Shown one piece after another: positions 31,489 through 39,620 of a stretch of DNA of 64,000 bases (its first letter is position 1; every line of letters starts with the position of its first letter). This stretch comes from Caviibacter abscessus (lineage in GTDB: Bacteria > Fusobacteriota > Fusobacteriia > Fusobacteriales > Leptotrichiaceae), in assembly GCF_001517835.1 (NCBI RefSeq), contig NZ_LOQG01000027.1, positions 1-64,000 on the forward strand. Direction: 5' to 3'. The notes beneath the pieces were generated by a model. It saw only the letters and a program-made list of their open reading frames with translations. It searched no databases and was not told the origin of the DNA. Position numbers and translations under genes: made by a program.

Positions 31489-32043
31489 ATGTATAGATGT
31501 AAATGGGCTAAAAAAGACATTGAAATTAACTACCATGATAATGAATGGTGTAAACCTTCTTATGATGATTTATACATATTTGAAATGCTTATACTTGAAA
31601 CTTTTCAGGCAGGGCTTAGTTGGCTTATTGTTTTAAATAAAAGAGAAAGTATAAGAAATGCATTTTCAAGTTTTGATTATGAAAAAATTGCAAAGTATGA
31701 TGAATATAAAATAGAAGAACTTTTATTAAATGAACAAATAATTAGAAATAAGCTTAAAATAAGATCGGCTATTTCGAATGCAAAATCATATATAAAAATT
31801 AGGGAAGAATTTGGCTCTTTTAGTTCATACATATGGAAATTTGTAAACAATAAAATATGTGTAAATTATCCAAAAGATGAAAAACAAATTCAAAGTAAAA
31901 ATGATTTATCCGATGAAATAAGTAAGGATTTAAAAAAAAGAGGATTTAAATTTGTTGGTTCAACAACTGTTTATTCATTTTTACAATCAATAGGTATAAT
32001 AGATGATCACGTAATTAATTGTAAGGAGAAATATGGAAAATAA
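31489..32043 (+). CDS. tag: DNA-3-methyladenine glycosylase I
   Basis: 184-residue base-excision enzyme removing 3-methyladenine. It has YRCKWAKKDIEINYHDNEW, LETFQAGLSWLIVLNKRE and VGSTTVYSFLQSIGIIDDHVINC. The zinc ligands Cys4, His16, and the H-x3-C pair near the C-terminus are present. ATG 31489 follows AGGAG by 8 bases; the in-frame ATG ten codons earlier has no ribosome site. It overlaps the MATE gene by 11 bases. Confidence 0.95.
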   Translation: MYRCKWAKKDIEINYHDNEWCKPSYDDLYIFEMLILETFQAGLSWLIVLNKRESIRNAFSSFDYEKIAKYDEYKIEELLLNEQIIRNKLKIRSAISNAKSYIKIREEFGSFSSYIWKFVNNKICVNYPKDEKQIQSKNDLSDEISKDLKKRGFKFVGSTTVYSFLQSIGIIDDHVINCKEKYGK

Positions 32044-33385
32044 ACATGATTTTATGGGTACAGAAAATATAACAAGTTTAATAATAAAATTTTCATTTCC
32101 GGCTATTCTGGGAATGTTTGTAAATGCGTTATATAACGTTGTTGATAGAATATATATAGGTCGTATAAAAGAGATAGGACACCTTGCAATAGCAGGACTT
32201 GGGATAGTTTTTCCATTAGTAATAATATCATTTTCATTTGCACTGCTTTTTGGGATAGGTTCAAGTGCTTGTATATCTCTTAATTTAGGAGATAAAAAAG
32301 TAAAAAAAGCTGAAAAATATCTAGGAACAGCAATTTTTTTAGGTATTGTTGTATCAATTTTAATAACTATATTTAATTATTTATTTTTAGATAAATTACT
32401 ATATATAATAGGTGCAAGTGGTTATACTTTTATATATGCAAAAGATTATTTTTCAATTATTAATTTTGGAATTTTTGCTTTAATAATGTTTAATATTTTA
32501 AATGCAGTAATAAGAGCAGACGGAAATCCTAAAATGGCAATGTTTACTGTTTTAAGCGGTGCAATTGTTAATATAGTATTAGATCCAATATTGATTTTTT
32601 ATTTTCATTTAGGAGTTAAAGGTGCAGCTATTGCTACTATAATATCTCAATATATTTCATTTGTTTTGGCTTTATATTATTTTGTATCAAAATATAGTAA
32701 ATTAAAGATATTGACAAAATATATAAGGTTTGATTATGAAAAAGCAAAGAAAATAATTTTACTTGGAAGTTCGGCATTTGCTATTCAAATTGGATTTAGT
32801 TTAGTAAATTCAATACTTAATGTTGTTTTAAAAAAGTATGGGGGAGATATATCAATAAGTGCCATGACAATAGTGCAATCATTAATGACCTTTCTTTTAA
32901 TGCCTATTTTTGGAATTAATCAAGGAATACAACCAATACTTGGATATAACTATGGAGCAAGAAAATATAAAAGAGTTGCCTCAACGTTACTACAGGGAAT
33001 TTTAGGTGCTACAGTAATATGTATAATAGGCTTTGTGCTTATAAGATTATATGGCAGTAGAATGCTTCTAATATTTAATAAAAATCGTGATTTAATAAAA
33101 ATTACAACAAGAGCTCTTAATATCTATACTTTAATGTTGCCTATAATAGGTTTTCAAATAGTATCATCTATTTATTTTCAAGCAATAGGAAAACCTAGAC
33201 TTAGTTTATTAATAAGTTTATCAAGACAAATTCTTGTTATGATACCAAGCTTGTTTCTTTTATCAAGAATTTTTGGTTTAAATGGTATATGGTATGCGAC
33301 TCCTACAGCAGATTTAATAGCTACTTTAATAACATTTGTATATATAATGAAGGAATTAAAATATTTAAAAATGGAGGAAAACTAA
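32033..33385 (+). CDS. MATE-family multidrug/Na+ efflux transporter
   Basis: 450 residues with about 12 transmembrane helices in two repeats: PAILGMFVNALYNVVDRIYIG in the first and GFSLVNSILNVVLKKYGG in the second. It belongs to the MATE/NorM-DinF group, exporting organic cations by H+ or Na+ exchange. It has no transcription factor nearby. Translation is coupled to tag, and the thioredoxin-like gene starts at the next base after the stop. Confidence 0.93.
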   Translation: MENKHDFMGTENITSLIIKFSFPAILGMFVNALYNVVDRIYIGRIKEIGHLAIAGLGIVFPLVIISFSFALLFGIGSSACISLNLGDKKVKKAEKYLGTAIFLGIVVSILITIFNYLFLDKLLYIIGASGYTFIYAKDYFSIINFGIFALIMFNILNAVIRADGNPKMAMFTVLSGAIVNIVLDPILIFYFHLGVKGAAIATIISQYISFVLALYYFVSKYSKLKILTKYIRFDYEKAKKIILLGSSAFAIQIGFSLVNSILNVVLKKYGGDISISAMTIVQSLMTFLLMPIFGINQGIQPILGYNYGARKYKRVASTLLQGILGATVICIIGFVLIRLYGSRMLLIFNKNRDLIKITTRALNIYTLMLPIIGFQIVSSIYFQAIGKPRLSLLISLSRQILVMIPSLFLLSRIFGLNGIWYATPTADLIATLITFVYIMKELKYLKMEEN

Positions 33386-33853
33386 ATGACAAATTACAAT
33401 GAATATTTAAAATTTAATGAAGATGTTTATGCACAAAAACAAGAAAAAATATTACCTAAAATTGTAATTGATTATGATACAACAGATGCTATAAAAAAAA
33501 TATCAAAATCAATTAATTTAATGGTTTATGCAGAACCATATTGTCCTGATAGCAGAGCAGTAGTTGCAGTTCTTGAAAGAATAAGAAAATGTAATCCTAA
33601 TTGTATAAATATTGAATATATACCTAGAAAAGGAAATGAATATAAGCTTAATATGATTTCTGAAGGCAAAATTCCTACAGTATTTTTAGTTGATGGAATT
33701 AAACTAACAACTATTATTTCAGAAAGACCAGAACCTGTTAAAAAAATTATAGAATCAAGTGATAATCCAGAAGAAGAAATATATAATTTTAGAATAGGAA
33801 AATATAATAGTGAAATAATAAGTTCAATTATTGAAGTTATAACAAAAGAATAA
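33386..33853 (+). CDS. Thioredoxin-like protein (single-cysteine CPDS site)
   Basis: 155 residues: a thioredoxin-fold protein of the Thioredoxin_9 kind. The active-site stretch is YAEPYCPDSRAVVAVL, so only one of the usual CxxC cysteines is kept; the cis-proline is in GKIPTVFLVDG. A single-cysteine site suggests glutathione- or coenzyme-linked mixed disulfides or non-redox use. No signal peptide. It starts immediately after the MATE stop. Confidence 0.75.
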   Translation: MTNYNEYLKFNEDVYAQKQEKILPKIVIDYDTTDAIKKISKSINLMVYAEPYCPDSRAVVAVLERIRKCNPNCINIEYIPRKGNEYKLNMISEGKIPTVFLVDGIKLTTIISERPEPVKKIIESSDNPEEEIYNFRIGKYNSEIISSIIEVITKE

Positions 33854-33997
33854 CTGAAAAAAATAAGACAGCTAAACTTAATATAAAACAAAATTAAAAT
33901 GAGTATAAAGTTGTTTATAACCTAAATAAAATAAAGCTTTATAATTGAAAATGATAAATAAAAATGTTACTATAATTCAACAAGGGAAGTGATTAAA

Positions 33998-34882
33998 TTG
34001 AGAAGAATTTTAGTATACATTTTTTTATTTATAGGAAGTATAAGTTTTGCAAAATTGAAAGTTGGAGTAACTATGTTACCGTATTACTCATATGTCAGTA
34101 ATATTGTAGGTGATAAAATGGAAGTTGTACCACTTGTTCCTGAAAATATTAATACGCATAGCTATGATGCAACTCCAAAGGATGTAAAAAAATTGGCAAG
34201 TGTTGATATAGTCGTAATAAATGGTATTGGAAATGATGAATATGTGTATCCTATGATACGTGCAGCACAAAAAACAAAACCTAATATAAAAATAATTAAT
34301 GCAAATAAAACTGCAAATTTACTGTATATATCAGGTCAAAAAAATACAAAAGTAACAAATGTTCATACATATATATCGATAACACAAAGTATAAAACAAA
34401 TAGATTATATAGCACAAAAATTAGGAGAAATAGATCCAAAAAATGCAACGTATTATAAAAAAAATGCAAGAGAATATGATAGCAAGTTAAGAAAAATAAA
34501 ACAAGAAGCTTTAGCTAGAGTTAAAGGAAAAATGAGTGGCATAAAAATAGCAACTTCACATGCAGGCTATGATTATTTACTAGCTGAATTTGGTCTTACT
34601 GTATCAGCGGTAGTTGAGCCTTCATATACACAATCTCCTACAGCTTCAGATTTAAAACTAGCAATTGAAAAAATAAAAACACAAAAAATAGATATTTTAT
34701 TTGATGAAGAATTATCAAATCATAAAAATGCAAGAACAATCAAAAATGATACGGGAGTATATATAGCAACTCTTAATCATATGACACAAGGTGCATATTA
34801 TAAGGGAGCATTTGAGAAATTTATAAAATTAAATATGAAAAGTGTTACTGATGCTATACTTTCAGTACAAAACAAAAAATAA
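33998..34882 (+). CDS. Metal (Zn/Mn) ABC transporter substrate-binding lipoprotein-like protein, ZnuA family
   Basis: About 294 residues. Signal peptide (LVYIFLFIGSISFA), then the cluster A-I metal-binding fold: metal ligands in NTHSYDATPKD (His), NVHTYIS (His), TSHAGYDYLLAEFGL (His) and LFDEELSNHKNA (Asp/Glu). The His-rich loop of high-affinity ZnuA is absent, so Mn or Fe cannot be excluded. The signal peptide lacks a lipobox cysteine. No ATP-binding or permease gene is adjacent. The start is uncertain: GTG 33989 is too close to AAGGGA, TTG 33998 fits better. TATAAT lies at 33971-33976. Confidence 0.8.
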   Translation: MRRILVYIFLFIGSISFAKLKVGVTMLPYYSYVSNIVGDKMEVVPLVPENINTHSYDATPKDVKKLASVDIVVINGIGNDEYVYPMIRAAQKTKPNIKIINANKTANLLYISGQKNTKVTNVHTYISITQSIKQIDYIAQKLGEIDPKNATYYKKNAREYDSKLRKIKQEALARVKGKMSGIKIATSHAGYDYLLAEFGLTVSAVVEPSYTQSPTASDLKLAIEKIKTQKIDILFDEELSNHKNARTIKNDTGVYIATLNHMTQGAYYKGAFEKFIKLNMKSVTDAILSVQNKK

Positions 34883-34906
34883 ACTCTGTATGATTGCAGA
34901 GTTTTT
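34881..34906 (+). terminator. Terminator after the metal-binding protein gene
   Basis: AAACTCTG (34881-34888) pairs with CAGAGTTT (34897-34904), followed by TT then C and more T. The stem begins at the last base of the stop codon. Confidence 0.85.
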
Positions 34907-34975
34907 CTTTTGCACTTCTTTTTTTTCAAAATTTTCAGGGTATAATTAATGTATGATGAATAAAAAGGAGGATTT

Positions 34976-36178
34976 ATGAAAGTATTTGTTTTAAATAGTG
35001 GTAGTTCATCAATTAAATTTCAAGTAATAGAAACTACAACATCTAAAACCTTAATAAAAGGTTTATGCGAAAGAATTGGCGTTGAAAACTCAACATTTAC
35101 AGTAGAAAATATGGAAAAAGGCATAAAAAGAAAAAATGAGCCGCACAATTTTAAAAATCATACTTATGCACTGGAACATGTGTTAAAATCCTTACTTGAC
35201 AGAGAAATTGGCGTAGTGAACAAATTAGATGAAATAGGTGCAATAGGACATAGAGTTGTTCACGGGGGAGAATGGTTTACAAAATCTACGATAGTTACGG
35301 AAGAAGTTTTGGAATTGCTAGAAAAAGCAAATAAATTAGCACCTTTGCATAATCCAGCTAATATTAAAGGAGTTAGAGTTTGTCAAAGGCTTATGCCTGA
35401 TAAAGTAAATGTGCTTGTATTTGATACCGCATTTCATCATACTTTAGACCCTGAAAAATATATATATGCACTTCCTTATGAAGATTATGAGGAATTAAAT
35501 ATAAGAAAATATGGATTTCACGGAACGTCGGTAAGATATGTTAGCGGTAGAGCTATACAAATGCTAGATAAAAAAGAAAGTAAAATTATAGTTTGTCATT
35601 TAGGAAATGGAGCATCCATAACAGCAGTTAAAAATGGAAAATCAATTGATACATCTATGGGATTTACTCCTCTTTCAGGTATACCTATGGGAACAAGAAG
35701 TGGAGATATAGATCCGGCAATTGTACTTTATTTAATGGAAAAAAGGCATTTATCAAAAACTGAGGCAATGGAAAGACTTAATAAAAAATCAGGAATGCTT
35801 GGGATATTTGGTAAATCAGATAATAGAGATTTAACCTTTGCAATGCTTGATGGAGATGAAAGAGCAAAATTAGCATTTGATATATTTTGTAGTAGAATAG
35901 TATCTTATATCGGTTCTTATTATTTACAACTTGAAGGTTTAGATGCAATAGTATTTACAGGAGGTATAGGTGAAAATTCACACGAAACTAGAGAAGAAGT
36001 ATGTAAAAGATTAAAGGTTTTAGGTATTGAATTGGATTTATCTCAAAATTCGAAAAGAGTATCAGAAGATTTAGTATTATCAACAGAAAAATCAAAAGTG
36101 AAAGTGCTAAAAATTGGAACTAATGAAGAGTTAATCATAGCAAAAGATGTTGAAGAATTAGTTTTTGATTCAAAATAA
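34976..36178 (+). CDS. ackA: Acetate kinase
   Basis: 400-residue enzyme making ATP and acetate from acetyl phosphate. Signatures: VFVLNSGSSSIKF at the N-terminus, IGHRVVHGGEWFTKS, FDTAFHHTL, the ATP-binding KIIVCHLGNGAS, GGIGENSHETREEV near the C-terminus. Full length. Phosphotransacetylase is not next to it. AAAGGAGG precedes the ATG and TATAAT lies at 34941-34946, so it is probably monocistronic. Confidence 0.97.
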   Translation: MKVFVLNSGSSSIKFQVIETTTSKTLIKGLCERIGVENSTFTVENMEKGIKRKNEPHNFKNHTYALEHVLKSLLDREIGVVNKLDEIGAIGHRVVHGGEWFTKSTIVTEEVLELLEKANKLAPLHNPANIKGVRVCQRLMPDKVNVLVFDTAFHHTLDPEKYIYALPYEDYEELNIRKYGFHGTSVRYVSGRAIQMLDKKESKIIVCHLGNGASITAVKNGKSIDTSMGFTPLSGIPMGTRSGDIDPAIVLYLMEKRHLSKTEAMERLNKKSGMLGIFGKSDNRDLTFAMLDGDERAKLAFDIFCSRIVSYIGSYYLQLEGLDAIVFTGGIGENSHETREEVCKRLKVLGIELDLSQNSKRVSEDLVLSTEKSKVKVLKIGTNEELIIAKDVEELVFDSK

Positions 36179-36256
36179 ATTTTCTAAAAATATTGACTTT
36201 ATAACTAACAAGTGCTATTTTATATAATAATAAAAAGTATTGTTAGGAGAATAAAA

Positions 36257-37069
36257 ATGAAAAAAACATTTACAATTATATCAGCACTAGTTTTATCAAG
36301 TTTATCATTTGCACATTTTCAAATGATAAATACAAAAACATTAAATGTTGATACAAGTAGCAAAAGTATACCTTTTGATATTATATTTACTCATCCAGCT
36401 TCAAATGGTCATACAATGGATATAGGAAAAAATAAAGAAGGTAAAATAGCTGAAGTTGAATCATTTGTTGTTAAAAAAGGTGAAAAATTAATAGACGCAA
36501 AGTCATATTTAGTAAAAAGTACTTTTGGTAAAACAGGAAATAAAGCATTATCATATAAATTTACATTAGATTCAAAAACAGGGCTTAGAGGTTCAGGAAC
36601 TTATGTATTAATTTTTAATCCAGCACCTTATTATGAAAAATCTGAAAATATATATATCAAACAAGCGACAAAAGTATACCTTCAAAGAGGAGAAATAGAA
36701 TCTGAGGGGTGGAACGAAAAACAAAGTGAAAAAGGAACGCCTGAAATATTACCATATATAAATCCAACAAAATTATGGAAAGGTCAAATATTTAGAGGGC
36801 AAGTTGTAGATGGAGAAGGAAATCCAGTTCCTAATGCTGAGATTGAAGTTGAATATAGAAACTATAATGTAAAAAATGGTCAATTTACAGGTACTGCAAA
36901 AACAGAAAATTCTGAAAATGTAATTTTTGCAGATAAAAATGGAATGTTTGAATTTGTTTTAACTGAAAAAGGACAATGGGGATTTGCTGCACTTGGGGCA
37001 AGTAAACATGACAAAATTGACGATGTTGAAGTATCATATGATGCGGTTTTATGGGTAGAAGCAAAATAA
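36257..37069 (+). CDS. Periplasmic DUF4198 protein (metal-uptake related)
   Basis: 270 residues with a signal peptide (ISALVLSSLSFA, cut before HFQM) and a His-containing mature N-terminus (HFQMINTK, THPASNGHTM), then a C-terminal beta-sandwich with GQVVDGEGNPVPNAEIEVE. DUF4198 proteins include periplasmic components of nickel/cobalt uptake systems (NikK/CbiK-like). The family assignment is good; the metal role is inferred. ATG 36257 follows TAGGAG; an upstream ATG at 36212 lies before the ribosome site. Confidence 0.78.
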   Translation: MKKTFTIISALVLSSLSFAHFQMINTKTLNVDTSSKSIPFDIIFTHPASNGHTMDIGKNKEGKIAEVESFVVKKGEKLIDAKSYLVKSTFGKTGNKALSYKFTLDSKTGLRGSGTYVLIFNPAPYYEKSENIYIKQATKVYLQRGEIESEGWNEKQSEKGTPEILPYINPTKLWKGQIFRGQVVDGEGNPVPNAEIEVEYRNYNVKNGQFTGTAKTENSENVIFADKNGMFEFVLTEKGQWGFAALGASKHDKIDDVEVSYDAVLWVEAK

Positions 37070-37080
37070 TAAATAGATAT

Positions 37081-37112
37081 AAGTTGTAAGCGAAAGTTTA
37101 CAACTTTTTTTA
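37081..37112 (+). terminator. Terminator after the DUF4198 gene
   Basis: AAGTTGTAA (37081-37089) pairs with TTACAACTT (37098-37106) around GCGAAAGT and is followed by T. Confidence 0.85.
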
Positions 37113-37161
37113 TTTTATATAAGGTAAAATTAAAATATATTTCAAAAAATTAAATAAAATA

Positions 37162-37189
37162 TTGATTTTTGAGAAAAGTAGGGTATAAT
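37162..37189 (+). promoter_or_regulatory. Promoter of spoVG
   Basis: TTGATT (37162-37167), 16-base spacer and TATAAT (37184-37189), 35 bases before the ATG. Confidence 0.65.
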
Positions 37190-37223
37190 CTATTAACAAT
37201 TATACGAAAAGAGAGGTACAGTA

Positions 37224-37499
37224 ATGAAAATTACAGATATTAGAGTAAGACTTGTTAAAGGAGCAGAAGAAGATTTAAAATTAAAAGCTTATGTTGATAT
37301 AACTTTTGATGAATGTTTCGTTGTACACGGATTAAAAATTATTGAAGGGCAAAACGGACTATTTATTGCTATGCCTTCTAAAAAGATAGCAAATAATGAA
37401 TTTAAAGATATAGTTCACCCAATCCAACCTGAATTTAGAAAAGAAATAACAGATCAAGTATTAGCTAGATATGAAGAAGAAAAATTAAAAGAAGATTAA
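37224..37499 (+). CDS. spoVG: SpoVG family RNA/DNA-binding protein
   Basis: 91 residues: MKITDIRVRLVKG, AYVDITFDECFVVHGLKIIEGQNGLFIAMPSKK and FKDIVHPIQPEFRKEITD match SpoVG along its whole length. SpoVG homologues bind RNA and DNA and act as pleiotropic regulators also in non-sporulating bacteria such as Borrelia and Staphylococcus. Monocistronic, with its own promoter and terminator. Confidence 0.95.
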   Translation: MKITDIRVRLVKGAEEDLKLKAYVDITFDECFVVHGLKIIEGQNGLFIAMPSKKIANNEFKDIVHPIQPEFRKEITDQVLARYEEEKLKED

Positions 37500-37511
37500 T
37501 TGAAATATTTT

Positions 37512-37536
37512 AAAGGGGCTTAAAAAAGCCCTTTTT
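37512..37536. terminator. Shared terminator of spoVG and prfB
   Basis: GGGCTT (37516-37521) pairs with AAGCCC (37526-37531), extended by G-U and A-T pairs, with A and T runs on either side. It lies between convergent genes. Confidence 0.8.
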
Positions 37537-37545
37537 AAATTTTTA

Positions 37546-38631
37546 TCAATTCATTTTTAATTTTAAAAACGCTGTAATAAAGTCATCAATTTCACCATTC
37601 ATTACTTTATCAACATTTCCTTCTTCAAATTTTGTTCTATGATCTTTAACAAGTTTATATGGTTGCATAACGTATGATCTTATTTGACTACCCCATTCAA
37701 TTTTACTTTCAGCACCTTTAATATCCTGAATTTCTTGCTCTCTTTTTTTCATTTCTAATTCAAATAACTTAGATTTTAGAATTTTCATTGCTGTTTCTCT
37801 ATTTTGTATTTGAGATCTTTCATTTTGACAAGTAACAACGATTCCTGTAGGAATATGAGTAAGTCTTACAGCAGAGTCTGTAGTATTAACATGTTGCCCT
37901 CCAGCTCCAGAAGCTCTATAAGTATCTACATTTATGTCACTCATATCAAGTTTTACATCTATATCGTTTTCAATTTCAGGTGTTACATTTACTGCTGCAA
38001 AAGAAGTATGTCTTCTAGCATTTGAATCAAAAGGAGAAATTCTTACTAAACGATGCACTCCTTTTTCGCAAGATAAATAACCATATGCGTATTCGCCTTT
38101 AACATCAAAAGTTATACTTTTTATTCCAGCTTCATCTCCATTTAATATATCAAGGACTGTAAGTTTAAATCCTTTTTTTGTAGCCCATCTTTCATACATT
38201 CTAAATAACATATTAACCCAATCACAAGCTTCTGTTCCACCAGCTCCTGCATTAATAGTCATAATGGCATTATTTATATCATATTTTCCATTTAACAAAA
38301 TTTTATTGCTGTATTCTTGGCAAAGACTTGTAAACTCATTGAAACTATTTTCTAGTTCATCTACTGAAGAATTATCACCAGATTCTATAAACTCAATTAG
38401 GATTTCAATGTTTGCATAAATTTCTTTAATTTTATTAACATCATTTATATGTGATTTATGTACATTTAAATTTTTAATGACTTCAGCATTGTCCTTATTA
38501 TCCCAAAATCCGTCTTTTAACATCTCTTGTTCCAACTTTTTTATTTCTTTTACTGTATTTTCTACATTAAAAGAATCAACTATATTTTCATATATTTGAC
38601 TTACTTCTTTTTTTATTTCAAAAATTTCCAT
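37546..38631 (-). CDS. prfB: Peptide chain release factor 2 (no programmed frameshift)
   Basis: 361-residue RF2 recognising UAA and UGA. It contains the tripeptide anticodon SPF (RISPFDSNARRHTS) and the GGQ motif (SGAGGQHVNTTDSAVR). The N-terminal domain is read in one continuous frame, so the autoregulatory in-frame UGA and +1 frameshift of most bacterial prfB genes are absent. Its start overlaps the azlD end by 14 bases, so it is translated from a polA-azlC-azlD-prfB message. Confidence 0.96.
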   Translation of the reverse strand: MEIFEIKKEVSQIYENIVDSFNVENTVKEIKKLEQEMLKDGFWDNKDNAEVIKNLNVHKSHINDVNKIKEIYANIEILIEFIESGDNSSVDELENSFNEFTSLCQEYSNKILLNGKYDINNAIMTINAGAGGTEACDWVNMLFRMYERWATKKGFKLTVLDILNGDEAGIKSITFDVKGEYAYGYLSCEKGVHRLVRISPFDSNARRHTSFAAVNVTPEIENDIDVKLDMSDINVDTYRASGAGGQHVNTTDSAVRLTHIPTGIVVTCQNERSQIQNRETAMKILKSKLFELEMKKREQEIQDIKGAESKIEWGSQIRSYVMQPYKLVKDHRTKFEEGNVDKVMNGEIDDFITAFLKLKMN

Positions 38632-38950
38632 AAATTAATATCTCCTTAAGTGTAATTGCTATAAATAAAGCACTAAAAACTATTAATATTAGATTTTTCT
38701 TTTTATATGTTAAAAATGTAATGCAAAGTATAGAACAGCAAGCTGTAAATATATCTATTTTTGTTTTTCCAATTGATGTAAAAGCTTCAGGTAAAGCTAA
38801 GATTGTTAATATAGAAATAGGCAAAACATCAAAAAATGTATTAAGATATTTATTATTTTCCGGTACTTTAATGAATAAAGGTGCAAGTTTAAACATTATT
38901 GTAAAAATTGCAACCGATATTACGATGATATAAAAATTAAAATTATTCAT
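38618..38950 (-). CDS. azlD: AzlD-family branched-chain amino acid transport protein
   Basis: 110 residues with four hydrophobic helices, typical AzlD (FKLAPLFIKVPENNKYLNTFFDVLPISILTILALPEAF). AzlD is the small partner of AzlC in branched-chain amino acid efflux. It overlaps azlC by 8 bases and prfB by 14. Confidence 0.85.
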   Translation of the reverse strand: MNNFNFYIIVISVAIFTIMFKLAPLFIKVPENNKYLNTFFDVLPISILTILALPEAFTSIGKTKIDIFTACCSILCITFLTYKKKNLILIVFSALFIAITLKEILIYGNF

Positions 38951-39620
38951 TTGAAAAACCTACTTTTATTATTGTATAAATTCCTGCTCCCATTATAATT
39001 GAAAGTAAAGTAATTAACGCAGGTGGAAACATAAAATATGTAAGCCCCATCTTTATTCCTAAAGTTATAAGGACTATTATAATATATCTATAATTTAACA
39101 TTAATGTAGATATAAGAAGACTTAAAAATATTGCATATAATGTAAAGTTAAGAGAACTTGCATATTTTAAGGGTATAATTTGTCCAAATAATGCTCCGAT
39201 AAGTGTAAATGAACAAAAAAGAATATAACCTGCAAGTCCAAAACCAAATGTTTCATAAACATTATATATTTTTTTAATTGTTAAATATGCAATACTTTCA
39301 TCAGTTAATAAAATTGTACTTAATATTTTTATGTTTCTTGATTCATTATTTTGCTTTTTTAAAATAGACATATTTATTAAAGCATAACGTATGTTTATAA
39401 TAACAGCAGCTATAATAGTTTGGTAGATAGTAGCACCATTTTCAAAAAGTAGACGGATTATAATCACTTCGCTACTTCCAGCATAAACTATACAAGTCAT
39501 AATAAGTATATTTAGTGGACTAATGCCATAATTTTTGGCAATTAATCCTAAAGTAAAAGCAAAAGGAAAATATGCAAGAGATAAAGGGATTCCCTTTTTA
39601 AAACCCTTTAAAATTTTCAT
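38943..39620 (-). CDS. azlC: AzlC-family branched-chain amino acid permease
   Basis: 225 residues, six to seven membrane helices. Family signature: GIPLSLAYFPFAFTLGLIAKNYGISPLNILIMTCIVYAGSSE, then RYALINMSILKK. It forms an exporter with AzlD encoded immediately downstream. It overlaps polA by 4 bases, which is unusual company and probably reflects operon rearrangement, not a shared function. Confidence 0.88.
   Translation of the reverse strand: MKILKGFKKGIPLSLAYFPFAFTLGLIAKNYGISPLNILIMTCIVYAGSSEVIIIRLLFENGATIYQTIIAAVIINIRYALINMSILKKQNNESRNIKILSTILLTDESIAYLTIKKIYNVYETFGFGLAGYILFCSFTLIGALFGQIIPLKYASSLNFTLYAIFLSLLISTLMLNYRYIIIVLITLGIKMGLTYFMFPPALITLLSIIMGAGIYTIIKVGFSNE

Noticed and set aside
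33940-33965. Fur/Zur-like box before the metal-binding protein gene
   Set aside because: TTGAAAATGATAA resembles part of a Fur box, but in such AT-rich DNA the match is too loose and no dyad is present.
37546-38631. Programmed +1 frameshift in prfB
   Set aside because: The reading frame is continuous through the position where the UGA would be, so no recoding is needed.
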